Below are positions 41,819 through 51,235 of a stretch of 64,000 nucleotides of DNA, in pieces. Source of the DNA: Nocardia bovistercoris (GTDB lineage: Bacteria; Actinomycetota; Actinomycetes; Mycobacteriales; Mycobacteriaceae). Both the position numbers and the translations under genes were made by a program. The stretch spans positions 87,541 through 151,540 of the forward strand of contig NZ_JADMLG010000009.1 of assembly GCF_015674855.1 (NCBI RefSeq), in the 5' to 3' direction. The number at the start of each line of letters is the position of its first letter. The stretch's first letter is position 1. The notes beneath the pieces are model-generated. The model made no database searches, was not told where the DNA came from, and saw only the letters and a list, made by a program, of their open reading frames with translations.

Positions 41819-43045
41819 GTGACCGCCGCATCGTCTCCGGGTACCTCCGTCAACTCCAACGCACCGTTCGATCTGATCATCGTCGGCTCGGGCTTCTTCG
41901 GGCTCACCATCGCCGAGCGCGCCGCCACCCTGCTGGGTAAACGGGTGCTGGTGCTAGATCGCCGCTATCACATCGGCGGCAACGCCTATTCGGAGCCGGA
42001 GCCGCAGACCGGTATCGAGATCCACAAATACGGTGCGCATCTTTTCCACACCTCGAATAAGCGCGTGTGGGATTACGTCACACAGTTCACCTCGTTCACC
42101 GGATATCAGCATCGCGTTTTCGCCATGCACAAGGGTCAGGCGTACCAGTTCCCGATGGGGCTCGGCCTGGTCTCGCAATTCTTCGGTCGGTACTTCACGC
42201 CCGAGGAAGCGCGCGCGCTGATCGCCGAGCAGTCCGCCGAGATCGAGACCAAGGACGCGCAGAACCTCGAGGAGAAGGCGATCTCGCTGATCGGGCGCCC
42301 GCTCTACGAGGCGTTCGTGCGCGATTACACCGCCAAGCAGTGGCAGACCGACCCGAAGGAACTGCCCGCGGGCAACATCACCCGGCTCCCGGTCCGCTAC
42401 ACCTTCGACAACCGCTACTTCAACGACACCTACGAGGGTCTGCCCGCCGAGGGCTACACGAAGTGGCTGGAGAACATGGCCGCCTCCGACCTCATCGAGG
42501 TGCGCCTGGACACCGACTGGTTCGACGTGCGCGAGCAGGTGCGCGCCGAGAGTCCGGACGCCCCGGTCGTCTACACCGGCCCGCTGGACCGCTACTTCGA
42601 CTTCTCGGAGGGCGAACTCGGCTGGCGCACCATCGATTTCGAGACCGAAGTGCTCGAAACCGGTGATTTCCAGGGCACTTCGGTGATGAACTACAACGAC
42701 GCCGACGTCCCGTACACCCGCATCATCGAGCCGCGCCACTTCCACCCCGAGCGCGACTACCCGAAGGACAAGACGGTCGTCATGCGCGAGTTCTCGCGCT
42801 TCGCCCAGACCGGCGACGAACCGTACTACCCGATCAACACCCCGGAGGACCGGGCCAAACTGCTCGCCTACCGCGACCGCGCCAAGCAGGAAACCGCTTC
42901 GGCCAAGGTGCTTTTCGGCGGTCGCCTCGGCACCTACCAGTACCTCGACATGCACATGGCGATCGGATCGGCGCTGAACATGTTCGACAACGTGCTGCGC
43001 CCGCACTTCGAGACCGGCGCCTCCCTCGTGGACGAGGAGGCGTAG
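41819..43045 (+). CDS. glf: UDP-galactopyranose mutase
   Basis: A 408-residue flavoenzyme converting UDP-galactopyranose to UDP-galactofuranose, the donor for cell-wall galactan. The N-terminal FAD-binding 'VGSGFFGLTIAERAA' is followed by 'RRYHIGGNAY', 'KYGAHLFHTSNKRVWDYV', 'YTAKQW', 'NYNDADVPYTRIIEP' and 'GRLGTYQYLDMH', all conserved in bacterial Glf. GTG 41819 is the natural start given the -10 box before it. It is the first gene of glf-glfT2-PAP2-ubiA-aftB, the same order as in mycobacteria. Confidence 0.97.
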   Translation: MTAASSPGTSVNSNAPFDLIIVGSGFFGLTIAERAATLLGKRVLVLDRRYHIGGNAYSEPEPQTGIEIHKYGAHLFHTSNKRVWDYVTQFTSFTGYQHRVFAMHKGQAYQFPMGLGLVSQFFGRYFTPEEARALIAEQSAEIETKDAQNLEEKAISLIGRPLYEAFVRDYTAKQWQTDPKELPAGNITRLPVRYTFDNRYFNDTYEGLPAEGYTKWLENMAASDLIEVRLDTDWFDVREQVRAESPDAPVVYTGPLDRYFDFSEGELGWRTIDFETEVLETGDFQGTSVMNYNDADVPYTRIIEPRHFHPERDYPKDKTVVMREFSRFAQTGDEPYYPINTPEDRAKLLAYRDRAKQETASAKVLFGGRLGTYQYLDMHMAIGSALNMFDNVLRPHFETGASLVDEEA

Positions 43046-43047
43046 TC

Positions 43048-44979
43048 GTGGCCGCTCCTTCGACGGTGGAACAGATGACCAGCCAGACCCGCGCGACCTC
43101 GCTACTACAGCGCGTGATCCTGCCGAGGCCGGGCGAACCGCTCGACGTGCGCACCCTCTACCTGGAGGAATCGCCCACCAACGCGCGCCGTTCGCATGCG
43201 AGCACCCGCACCGAACTGTCCATCGGCGCGGAATCCGAAGTCTCGTTCTGCACCTACTTCAACGCGCTGCCCGCCAGCTACTGGCGACGCTGGAGCGTGC
43301 TGGAATCGGTGGTGCTGCGGCTGGAACTGGCGGGTCACGGTCGCGTCGACCTGTACCGTTCCAAAGCCGACGGCTCCCGAATCCACGTGCGCGGCGCGGA
43401 ATTCGCGGTCGAATCCGGCGCCGATTCGGTGACCGTGGAATTCGAGACCGATCTCGCCCCGTTCGAGGACGGCGGCTGGATCTGGTTCGACATCACCACC
43501 GACACCGCGGTCACCCTGCTGCACGGCGGCTGGTACGCGCCCATCGAGGCGCCGCGCCCCGGCACGATCGCGGTCGGCATGCCCACCTTCAACCGTCCGA
43601 CCGACCTGGTCAAGACCTTGGCCGCGCTCGGTTCCGACCCGCTGGTGCTGGAGAAGATCGCGGCGGTGATCGTCGCCGATCAGGGCAACCGCAAGGTCGT
43701 GGACGAGCCCGGATTCACCGAGGCCGCGGCCGCGCTCGGCGATCGGCTCACCATTCGGAATCAGCCCAATCTCGGGGGTTCCGGCGGTTACAGCCGGGTC
43801 ATGTACGAGGCGCTGAAGACCACCGACGCCGACTACATCGTCTACATGGACGACGACATCGAGATCGAACCCGATTCGATCCTGCGCGCGCTGGCCTTCT
43901 CGCGATTCGCGCAATCGCCGCTGCTGGTCGGCGGACAGATGCTGAACCTGCAGGAACGTTCGCATCTGCATTCCATGGGCGAGGTCGTCGACCGCGGCAT
44001 CTTCATGTGGACCTCGGCGCCGAATGTCGAATACGACCACGACTTCTCGAAGTATCCGCTCAAGGACCGCGACAATTCGAAACTGCTGCACCGGCGCATC
44101 GATGTCGACTTCAACGGCTGGTGGACCTGCGTGATTCCGCGCGCCGTCGCCGAGGAGATCGGTCAGCCGCTGCCGCTGTTCCTGAAATGGGACGACGTCG
44201 AATACGGCCTGCGCGCCCGCGAACACGGGTATCCGACGGTGACGCTGCCCGGCGCAGCGGTGTGGCACATGGCGTGGAGCGACAAGGACGACGCCATCGA
44301 CTGGCAGGCGTATTTCCACCTGCGCAACCGACTCGTCGTCTCGACGCTGCACCTGCCGGGCAACGGTCGGCCGATGGTGGTGAACACCGTCAAGGCGACC
44401 CTGAAACACCTGCTCTGCCTGGAATACTCGACGGTCGCGATCCAGAATCTGGCGATCCGCGACTTCCTGGCCGGTCCGGAACGGCTGTTCCAACTGCTGC
44501 CGAGCGCGCTCGGGGCGGTGCACGATATGCGCAAGCAGTTCCCGGACGCGGTGATCCTGCCGTCCTCCACGGAATTGCCGCTGGCGAGCCATATCGATGT
44601 CGGCGCGGTGGGCGAACCGGGTAATCCGATCGCCAAGATCACCCGGCTGGTCAAGGGCGTCGTACACAATTTCAAGCCCGCGCGGAGCAGGCACCACGAG
44701 ACGCCCCAGCTCAACGTGCCGACCCTGGACGCGCGCTGGTTCCTGCTCTCGCAGGTCGACGGCGTGACCGTGACCACCGCCGACGGGCGCGGCGTGGTCT
44801 ACCGCAAGCGCGATCCGCGTCAGGCGCTCGGACTGTTCACCGAGGCGATGCGTTTGCGCAAGGAACTGGCCGCACGCTATCCCGAGATGCGTCAGCGCTA
44901 TCGCGCCGCCCATCCGCAACTCACCAGCACCGCCGCCTGGGAACAGGTCTTCGGCATCGAAGGAACAGACAAGCAGTGA
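43048..44979 (+). CDS. glfT2: Galactofuranosyltransferase GlfT2
   Basis: A 643-residue bifunctional beta-(1-5)/(1-6) galactofuranosyltransferase that polymerises galactan. An N-terminal beta-sandwich (about 1-170) precedes a GT-A fold. 'FNRPTDLVKTL', 'GGSGGYSRVMYE', the metal-binding DDD of 'YMDDDIEIE' (about 267-269), 'LKWDDVEYGLR' and 'WHMAWSDKDD' are catalytic-domain landmarks. A helical C terminus helps membrane docking. GTG 43048 starts two bases after the glf stop. Confidence 0.96.
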   Translation: MAAPSTVEQMTSQTRATSLLQRVILPRPGEPLDVRTLYLEESPTNARRSHASTRTELSIGAESEVSFCTYFNALPASYWRRWSVLESVVLRLELAGHGRVDLYRSKADGSRIHVRGAEFAVESGADSVTVEFETDLAPFEDGGWIWFDITTDTAVTLLHGGWYAPIEAPRPGTIAVGMPTFNRPTDLVKTLAALGSDPLVLEKIAAVIVADQGNRKVVDEPGFTEAAAALGDRLTIRNQPNLGGSGGYSRVMYEALKTTDADYIVYMDDDIEIEPDSILRALAFSRFAQSPLLVGGQMLNLQERSHLHSMGEVVDRGIFMWTSAPNVEYDHDFSKYPLKDRDNSKLLHRRIDVDFNGWWTCVIPRAVAEEIGQPLPLFLKWDDVEYGLRAREHGYPTVTLPGAAVWHMAWSDKDDAIDWQAYFHLRNRLVVSTLHLPGNGRPMVVNTVKATLKHLLCLEYSTVAIQNLAIRDFLAGPERLFQLLPSALGAVHDMRKQFPDAVILPSSTELPLASHIDVGAVGEPGNPIAKITRLVKGVVHNFKPARSRHHETPQLNVPTLDARWFLLSQVDGVTVTTADGRGVVYRKRDPRQALGLFTEAMRLRKELAARYPEMRQRYRAAHPQLTSTAAWEQVFGIEGTDKQ

Positions 44980-45623
44980 GCACGGAAACCGACTACACCG
45001 GCGAGGAGCCCGCGGCCGCCGCCGCGCCGAGCGCCAACGGACACGGCGGGCCGGTGTCGGCGTTCGCCGAACCCGCCGCCAAGCCGCCCGAGGTGGCGAT
45101 CATCAACGCGGTCCAGGCCACTATCGGCGCCCGTCCCGAGATCGTGCGCGCCGCGCGCGGCATGTCGCACTTCGGCGAGCACGCGCTCGGCTGGATCGGC
45201 ATCGCCGCCGCGGGCTGGCTGGTCGACAAGCCGCGCCGCGCGCAGTGGGCGGGGGTCGCGGTCGGCGCGGTCGGCGCGCACGCGGCGTCGATCGTCATCA
45301 AACGCGTGGTCAGGCGCCCGCGGCCGAACGATCCCTCGGTGCGGATCAATGTCGGCACGCCGAGCAAACTGAGCTTCCCGTCCTCGCACGCCACCTCCAC
45401 AACGGCGGCTGCGGTGTTGCTCGGCAGACTGACCGGGCTACCCTTGCCTGCGGTGCTCGTGCCGCCGATGCTGCTCTCCCGAGTCGTGCTCGGGGTGCAC
45501 TACCCCTCCGACGTGCTCGCCGGATCCGCGCTCGGCGCCGCGTCGGCCGGTGTCGTGCTGGCCGCCGAGAAACGACGCGAGCGGCGCGGCGAACGACATG
45601 AGCGGCGCGGCCGCGGGAGGTAA
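44976..45623 (+). CDS. PAP2-family phosphatase (decaprenylphosphoryl-phosphoribose phosphatase type)
   Basis: A 215-residue membrane phosphatase, the counterpart of Rv3807c. The three PAP2 motifs are in order: 'KRVVRRPRP' (KxxxxxxRP), 'FPSSHATS' (PSGH-type) and 'SRVVLGVHYPSDVLAG' (SRxxxxxHxxxD). It probably removes the phosphate of decaprenylphosphoryl-5-phosphoribose, the step after UbiA. The GTG at 44976 overlaps the glfT2 stop (GTGA). The N-terminal 50 residues are Ala/Pro-rich and the tail is very Arg-rich ('RRERRGERHERRGRGR'). Confidence 0.93.
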   Translation: MSTETDYTGEEPAAAAAPSANGHGGPVSAFAEPAAKPPEVAIINAVQATIGARPEIVRAARGMSHFGEHALGWIGIAAAGWLVDKPRRAQWAGVAVGAVGAHAASIVIKRVVRRPRPNDPSVRINVGTPSKLSFPSSHATSTTAAAVLLGRLTGLPLPAVLVPPMLLSRVVLGVHYPSDVLAGSALGAASAGVVLAAEKRRERRGERHERRGRGR

Positions 45624-45702
45624 CTCGAGTGAGGCGCACAGTGCACCGGGACCGTCGAACATTGGATACACAGTGACCGCACAAGAAAAGGCCATGGTTG
45701 AC

Positions 45703-46635
45703 ATGAGTGAAGATCCGACCGGCGCTGACCTTGCCGAGGCCGCCGTGAAGGGTCCGCCCAAGTCGCTGGCAGGCGGGCTGATCAAGGCCGTCCGGCCGCG
45801 GCAGTGGGTCAAGAACGTCCTTGTCCTTGCCGCGCCGCTGGCCGCGGGTCCCGATGTGCTGAGCGATGTCTCGGTGCTCTGGCACGTGGCCATCGCCTTC
45901 GTGGTGTTCTGCATGGCGGCCTCCGGCATCTACCTGGTCAACGACTCGATGGACGTCGAGGCCGACCGGGCGCATCCGACCAAGCGGTTCCGCCCGATCG
46001 CCGCGGGCGTGGTCCCGGTGAACCTGGCCTACATCCTCGCGGTGGTCCTGCTCACGGGCGCGATCGGCATCTCGTTCCTCGCGTCCTGGCAGCTCGCCGT
46101 TGTGATGGCCGTCTACATCGGCATCCAGCTCGCGTACTGCTTCGGTCTCAAGCACCAGGCCGTGCTCGACATCTGCATCGTGTCCTCCGGCTTCCTGTTG
46201 CGCGCGGTCGCGGGCGGCGCGGCGGCCGATATCAGCCTGTCGCAGTGGTTCCTGCTGATCATGGCCTTCGGCTCGCTGTTCATGGCCGCGGGCAAGCGCT
46301 ACGCCGAACTCCAGATCGCCCTCGGCACCGGCGCTAAGATCCGCAAGTCGCTGGAGTACTACACACCCACCTACCTGCGCTTCGTGTGGATGCTCGCCGC
46401 GACGGCGGTGGTGGTGTTCTACGGGCTGTGGGCCTTCGAACAAGGTGAGTTGAACGACACAAGCGCTTATGCGGTGTCGATGATTCCGTTTACCATCGCA
46501 ATCCTGCGTTACGCGGTCGACGTCGATGGCGGCGAGGCCGGTGAACCCGAAGAGATCGCGCTGGGGGATCGCGTCCTCCAGTTCCTCGCAATCGCCTGGA
46601 TCGGAGCGGTAGGTGTCGCTGTCTATCTCACCTGA
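45703..46635 (+). CDS. ubiA: Decaprenyl-phosphate phosphoribosyltransferase
   Basis: A 310-residue UbiA-superfamily membrane enzyme that joins decaprenyl phosphate to phosphoribosyl pyrophosphate on the route to the arabinose donor. About nine helices are present. 'RPRQWVKNVLVLAAPLAAG', the Asp motif 'NDSMDVEADRAHPTKRFRPIAAG', 'YCFGLKHQAVLDICIVSSG' and 'AGKRYAEL' match Rv3806c closely. I prefer ATG 45703 ('MSEDP...', as in the M. tuberculosis protein). ATG 45694 and GTG 45673 are in-frame alternatives. Confidence 0.94.
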   Translation: MSEDPTGADLAEAAVKGPPKSLAGGLIKAVRPRQWVKNVLVLAAPLAAGPDVLSDVSVLWHVAIAFVVFCMAASGIYLVNDSMDVEADRAHPTKRFRPIAAGVVPVNLAYILAVVLLTGAIGISFLASWQLAVVMAVYIGIQLAYCFGLKHQAVLDICIVSSGFLLRAVAGGAAADISLSQWFLLIMAFGSLFMAAGKRYAELQIALGTGAKIRKSLEYYTPTYLRFVWMLAATAVVVFYGLWAFEQGELNDTSAYAVSMIPFTIAILRYAVDVDGGEAGEPEEIALGDRVLQFLAIAWIGAVGVAVYLT

Positions 46636-48577
46636 CGAGATGCTGGTAGAGGGAGTGGAGCGAACTGAAGACGATGCCGAGCTACCCGCCCGTTCCGGGG
46701 CGGGTGCGGTGTCGCGGTTCGCGCCGCTGTCCCGAGCCATCTTCGTCGGTGGGACGGCACTGACCGTCGCGCTGTTCGCGATCGGCGGCTGGCAGCGGCG
46801 CTGGATCGCCGACGACGGCCTGATCGTGCTGCGCACCGTCCGCAATCTGATGGCGGGCAACGGTCCCGTCTTCAACGCGGGGGAGCGGGTCGAGACCAAC
46901 ACCAGCACCGCGTGGACCTACATCGTGTGGTTCTTCAGTTGGCTCACCGAATTGCGGCTGGAGTACGTGGTGCTCGCGGTCGCGATGGTGTTGTCGCTGG
47001 CCGCGATGGTCTTCGCGATGCTCGGCGCGTCCCGGCTGTGGGGCGGCCCGCGCTCGGCCCTGCTGCTGCCCGCGGGCGCGCTGGTCTACATCGCGGTGCC
47101 GCCCGCGCGCGACTACGTCACCTCCGGGCTGGAGAGCGGCCTCGTCATCTGCTGGCTCGGCCTGCTGTGGTGGCAGCTGATGCGGTGGGCGCGCGCCGAA
47201 CGCGTCGGTGTCGCCGGACTTTTCGGCCTCGTGTTCCTGGCGGGCCTCGCACCGCTGATCCGCCCGGAGATGACGCTGGTCGGCGCGCTGGCGCTGCTGA
47301 TGATCTTCCTGGCGCCGATGCCGCGATTCCGCTTCGGCCCCAGCGCTTTGCGGTTGCTGATCGTGGCGGTGGCGGGTCTGCTGCCGATGGGCTACCAGAT
47401 CTGGCGGATGGGCTATTACGGTCTGCCGTATCCGAATACCGCCGTCGCCAAGGACGCGGGCGGGGCCAAGTGGGGTCAGGGCCTCACCTACCTGTGGGAT
47501 CTGGTCGGCCCCTACTACCTTGTGGTGCCGCTGCTCGTGTTGCTGCTCGCCGGTGTGACCGCGGGTCGCGCGGGCGGCGCGTTCACCCGTTCGGCGCCAG
47601 GCGAATCCGAGCCGGGCGTGCGCGCGCGGCTCGACCGGTGGCGCGTCCGGCTTCGCACCCCCGCCGCGGTCGTCGCGCTCGTCCTCGTCAGCGGTGCCGT
47701 GCTCACCGTGTACGCGGTGCGGGTCGGCGGCGACTTCATGCACGGGCGCATGCTGCTGCCCCAGCTGTTCCTGTTCCTGCTTCCGGTCGCGGTACTTCCG
47801 GTGCGGCTGCCCGAACGCGGCACGCGCGGAATCGATCCCGCGTTCGCGATCGTGGTCGCGGCCTGGGCGGCCACCGCCGGGTGGGCGCTGTTCGCGGCCA
47901 ACACCACCGCGATCACCACCGGCACCAAGATCAGCGCGTCCGGCATTGTCGACGAGCGCATCTACTACGTGCTCAACACCGGGCACGATCACCCGATCCG
48001 GGCCGAGGACTACCTCGACTACCCGCGAATCAGGGCCATGGTCAACGACATCACCGCGACACCCGACGGCGGCGTGCTGCTGAATTCGCCCTCGTACATG
48101 TTCTGGTACGTCGCGCCGCCGCCCGCGCCGATCCCGGCCGACGGGGTAGGCCACACCGTCTACTTCCTCAACCTGGGCATGACCAGCATGAACGTCCCGC
48201 TCGAGGTGCGCGTCATCGACCAGATGGGCCTGGCCTATCCGCTGGCCGCGCACACCGAGCGGCTCACCGACGGACGCATCGGCCACGACAAGAGCCTGTA
48301 CCCGGACTGGGTGATCGTCGAATCGGGCATGGTCGACCGCAAGCCGTGGATGCCGTGGTACCTCGACGAGGACTGGGTCGCCCAGGCCAGGGTCGCCCTG
48401 ACCTGCCCCGATACCCAGGCGCTCATGGTCTCCTACCGGGAGCCGCTCACCTTCGAGCGCTGGCGGCACAACCTCCGCAACGCGCTGCACTTCGCCGAGT
48501 ACCGGATCGACCGGGTGCCCAAGTACGAACTCCAGCGTTGCGGCCTTGTCGATCCGATTCCGCAGCCGCCGCGCTGA
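46613..48577 (+). CDS. aftB: Terminal beta-(1-2) arabinofuranosyltransferase AftB
   Basis: A 654-residue GT-C-type membrane glycosyltransferase adding the terminal beta-1,2 arabinose of arabinan. About ten helices lie in residues 40-450. The catalytic acidic loop is near 'RRWIADDGLIVLRTVRNLM', as in other arabinosyltransferases. 'GLPYPNTAVAKD', 'HGRMLLPQL' and a soluble C-terminal domain ('LNSPSYMFWYVAPPPAP') follow. GTG 46613 overlaps ubiA by 23 bp; ATG 46640 is an alternative. Position and length match Rv3805c. Confidence 0.92.
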   Translation: MSLSISPDEMLVEGVERTEDDAELPARSGAGAVSRFAPLSRAIFVGGTALTVALFAIGGWQRRWIADDGLIVLRTVRNLMAGNGPVFNAGERVETNTSTAWTYIVWFFSWLTELRLEYVVLAVAMVLSLAAMVFAMLGASRLWGGPRSALLLPAGALVYIAVPPARDYVTSGLESGLVICWLGLLWWQLMRWARAERVGVAGLFGLVFLAGLAPLIRPEMTLVGALALLMIFLAPMPRFRFGPSALRLLIVAVAGLLPMGYQIWRMGYYGLPYPNTAVAKDAGGAKWGQGLTYLWDLVGPYYLVVPLLVLLLAGVTAGRAGGAFTRSAPGESEPGVRARLDRWRVRLRTPAAVVALVLVSGAVLTVYAVRVGGDFMHGRMLLPQLFLFLLPVAVLPVRLPERGTRGIDPAFAIVVAAWAATAGWALFAANTTAITTGTKISASGIVDERIYYVLNTGHDHPIRAEDYLDYPRIRAMVNDITATPDGGVLLNSPSYMFWYVAPPPAPIPADGVGHTVYFLNLGMTSMNVPLEVRVIDQMGLAYPLAAHTERLTDGRIGHDKSLYPDWVIVESGMVDRKPWMPWYLDEDWVAQARVALTCPDTQALMVSYREPLTFERWRHNLRNALHFAEYRIDRVPKYELQRCGLVDPIPQPPR

Positions 48578-48650
48578 GCGCGTGCCGCGCTGTGCACACC
48601 GGTCCCGGTAGAGTGCTGCTGACCCGATGGGCCCGACGGCCGCATTGGAC

Positions 48651-48671
48651 ATGCTCCACAATGTGGGGCAT
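48651..48671. promoter_or_regulatory. 21-bp palindrome upstream of first mycolyltransferase
   Basis: ATGCTCCACA-A-TGTGGGGCAT has 10-bp arms with one G-T mismatch. It lies in the 244-bp gap between aftB and the first mycolyltransferase, about 150 bp before the start. It is likely an operator. Confidence 0.4.
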
Positions 48672-48821
48672 ACCGCTTTGTCTCGGTTTGATAACGCACC
48701 TGCATCGATGGCAGGTTAGTCTCGGTCGGGGTTCTCCCGTCGGGGCGTCGTGTGTGCATGGCGGGCCGACGGGTCACCGTCGAACGCGGCCGAATAACGG
48801 TCGACTAAAGGAGCGAACTAG

Positions 48822-49907
48822 ATGCGAGGCGTTATCGGGCGTAGGGCTCAGGTCGGTCGTCCGAGATCTCGAAGAGTAGGCAGCTGGCTCAAGCGGGCGA
48901 TGCTGGTGTCGATGGCGGTCGTGCTGCCGCTCGGAGCGTCGGTGGCGGGCGGGAGTGGCGCGGCGTCCGCGGCGTTCACCCCGGAAGCCTTCGACTTCTG
49001 GGTGGATTCCAGCATGGGGCCGATCAAGTCGCGGATCCTGCGCGCGGCCGACGGCAACACCAGCCGTGTGGTCTACGCGCTGGACGGCATGCGCGCGCGT
49101 GGCGACCTGAACGGCTGGGAGAACGACACCGATGTCGCGCGCGAGCTGGCCAAGTGGAATATCAACGTCGTCATGCCGGTGGGCGGGCCGTCCAGCTTCT
49201 ACGCGGACTGGAACGCGCCGAGTAACTTCTTCGGCATCCCCACCGGTTCCGGTCCGTCCGGATCCTCGTCGGGTTCGGCGCTGACGGGCTCCTCCGGCTG
49301 GCAGGAGACCCTCGGCAAGACCAACACCTACAAGTGGGAGACGTTCCTCACCCAGAACCTGCGCAGCGCGCTGCGGGACCGTCTCGGCTTCAGCACGGTC
49401 CGCAACGGCGTGTTCGGTCTGTCCATGGGCGGCAGCGCCGCGCTCACGCTGGCCGCGTACCACCCCGAGCAGTTCAGTTTCGCGGGCTCCTACTCCGGCT
49501 ACCTGAACATCTCGGCGCCGGGTATGCGCGAGGCGCTGCGCGTGGCGATGATCAGCGCGGGCGGCTACAACATCGACGCGATGGCGCCGCCGTGGGGTCC
49601 GCAGTGGCTGCGCATGGACCCGTTCGTCTTCGCCCCGATGCTCAAGGCCAACAACACCCGCCTGTGGGTGGCCGCGGGCAGCGGCATCCCCGGGCCGGGT
49701 GACGGCACCGACCCGCTCGGCATCGTGCAGGGCACCCCGCTCGAGGTGCTCGCCATGGTGAACACCCGCGCCTTCCAGGTGCGGATGGCTTCGCTCGGCG
49801 CCAACAACGTCACCTACAGCTTCCCCAACGTCGGCATCCACAACTGGCGGAACTGGGCCAACGAGGTCTACCGCATGATCCCGGATCTGTCGGCCAATAT
49901 CGGCTGA
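48822..49907 (+). CDS. Antigen 85-type mycolyltransferase 1
   Basis: A 361-residue secreted esterase-fold enzyme transferring mycolic acid from trehalose monomycolate to arabinogalactan or trehalose. The Arg-rich signal peptide ends near 'GSGAASA'. The mature enzyme has 'WVDSSMGPIKSRI', 'LDGMRARGDLNGWENDT', the nucleophile in 'GLSMGGSAA', 'YSGYLNISAPGMREAL' and His in 'NVGIHNWRNW'. AGGAGCG precedes ATG 48822. It is first of four tandem paralogues, in the place of fbpA/fbpD in mycobacteria. A Gly/Ser-rich insert lies at about 147-170. Confidence 0.94.
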   Translation: MRGVIGRRAQVGRPRSRRVGSWLKRAMLVSMAVVLPLGASVAGGSGAASAAFTPEAFDFWVDSSMGPIKSRILRAADGNTSRVVYALDGMRARGDLNGWENDTDVARELAKWNINVVMPVGGPSSFYADWNAPSNFFGIPTGSGPSGSSSGSALTGSSGWQETLGKTNTYKWETFLTQNLRSALRDRLGFSTVRNGVFGLSMGGSAALTLAAYHPEQFSFAGSYSGYLNISAPGMREALRVAMISAGGYNIDAMAPPWGPQWLRMDPFVFAPMLKANNTRLWVAAGSGIPGPGDGTDPLGIVQGTPLEVLAMVNTRAFQVRMASLGANNVTYSFPNVGIHNWRNWANEVYRMIPDLSANIG

Positions 49908-49931
49908 CCGCCCGGTACGACGCGTTCTCGG

Positions 49932-49963
49932 AAACCGCTCGGCGCTTCGGCGCCGGGCGGTTT
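49932..49963 (+). terminator. UUCG-loop hairpin terminator after mycolyltransferase 1
   Basis: AAACCGCTCGGCGC-TTCG-GCGCCGGGCGGTTT is a 14-bp stem (one G-T pair) with the very stable TTCG loop, followed by a T/G stretch. Confidence 0.75.
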
Positions 49964-50170
49964 CGTCGTTGTCGGGCGGCTTCGGATACTTGTGGCTTGT
50001 ACCACTTTCCAGCAACATAGAGACGTCCGTTGCCGATTGATACTCGGAAAGCATGTGCACTGTTCGGAATGTCCGATTCCCTGCGGATGTGCGATCGGTG
50101 CGCCCTATCGGAGGGCCATGGCAGTAGCTTCACATTTGCTGTTGGCCGTCCCGAAGAAAGGTCGAATCGA

Positions 50171-51235
50171 ATGCGGAGCTCGAGTCGAATGCGAAACACC
50201 GGCTGGACGCGCGGGTCGGCCGGCAGAAGCCGCTGGGTCGGGCGGCTGGCCGCCGCGGCGGCGCTGGCGCTGCTCGCCCCGCTCGGCATAACCGGACACG
50301 GCGCGACCGCATCGGCCGCCCTCGACCCCGGCGCCTTCGACTTCTGGGTCGACTCGGGTATGGGTCCGATCAAGACCAGGATCCTGCGCGCCGCCGACGG
50401 CAACACCGATCGCGTCGTCTACGTCCTCGACGGCATGCGCGCCCCCGAAACCCTCAACGGGTGGGAGATCGAGACCAATGTTCCGCGCGTGCTCGCCGAT
50501 TGGAATATCAACGTGGTCATGCCCGTCGGCGGCATGTCCAGTTTCTACGCGGACTGGAACGCACCCAGTGAATTCTTCGGCATTCCGGCGGGCAGCGGGT
50601 CGAGCACCGGTTCCGGCGGGCTGAACGGATTCGCGGCCGGGCCCGGCAAGAGTTACCGCTACCAGTGGGAGAGCTTTCTGGTCAACGACCTGCGCGCCGC
50701 GCTGCGGGACCGCCTCGGTTTCTCCTCGTATCGCAACGGCGTGTTCGGTCTGTCCATGGGCGGCAGTGCCGCGCTCACGCTGGCCGCATACCATCCCGAC
50801 CAGTTCAGTTTCGCGGGCGCGTATTCCGGCTACCTCAACATCTCCGCGCCCGGCATGCGCGAGGCGATCCGGGTGGCGATGCTGGACGCGGGCGGCTACA
50901 ACGTGGACGCGATGGCGCCGCCGTGGGGTCCGCAGTGGCTGCGCATGGACCCGTTCGTCTTCGCGCCGAACCTGGTCCGCAACGGCACCCGCCTGTGGGT
51001 CGCCGCCGCGAGCGGCCTGCCGACCTCGAACGACCCCCCGAGTTTCACCACCCTCAACGGGATGGCGTTGGAGGCGCTCGCGCTGGCCAACACCCGCGCC
51101 TTCCAGGTCAGGATGGCCACCCTGGGCGGCGGCAACGTCGTCTACGATTTCCCGGCCTTCGGCATCCACGCGTGGAGCAACTGGCAGGACGAGGCGTATC
51201 GCATGATCCCCGACCTGTCGGCGAATATCGGCTGA
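50171..51235 (+). CDS. Antigen 85-type mycolyltransferase 2
   Basis: A 354-residue secreted mycolyltransferase highly similar to paralogue 1 across the mature protein. 'FDFWVDSGMGPIKTRI', 'LDGMRAPETLNGWEIETN', nucleophile 'GLSMGGSAAL', 'MREAIRVAMLDAGGYNVDAM' and 'FGIHAWSNWQ' are conserved. ATG 50171 precedes an Arg/Ser-rich signal peptide ending near 'TASA' and has GAAAGG upstream. It probably arose by tandem duplication; the ends of the two proteins are nearly identical ('YRMIPDLSANIG'). Confidence 0.94.
   Translation: MRSSSRMRNTGWTRGSAGRSRWVGRLAAAAALALLAPLGITGHGATASAALDPGAFDFWVDSGMGPIKTRILRAADGNTDRVVYVLDGMRAPETLNGWEIETNVPRVLADWNINVVMPVGGMSSFYADWNAPSEFFGIPAGSGSSTGSGGLNGFAAGPGKSYRYQWESFLVNDLRAALRDRLGFSSYRNGVFGLSMGGSAALTLAAYHPDQFSFAGAYSGYLNISAPGMREAIRVAMLDAGGYNVDAMAPPWGPQWLRMDPFVFAPNLVRNGTRLWVAAASGLPTSNDPPSFTTLNGMALEALALANTRAFQVRMATLGGGNVVYDFPAFGIHAWSNWQDEAYRMIPDLSANIG

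Noticed and set aside
48774..51169. Minus-strand frames opposite the mycolyltransferases
   Set aside because: They mirror each other only because the plus-strand genes are paralogues. No independent coding signal was seen.
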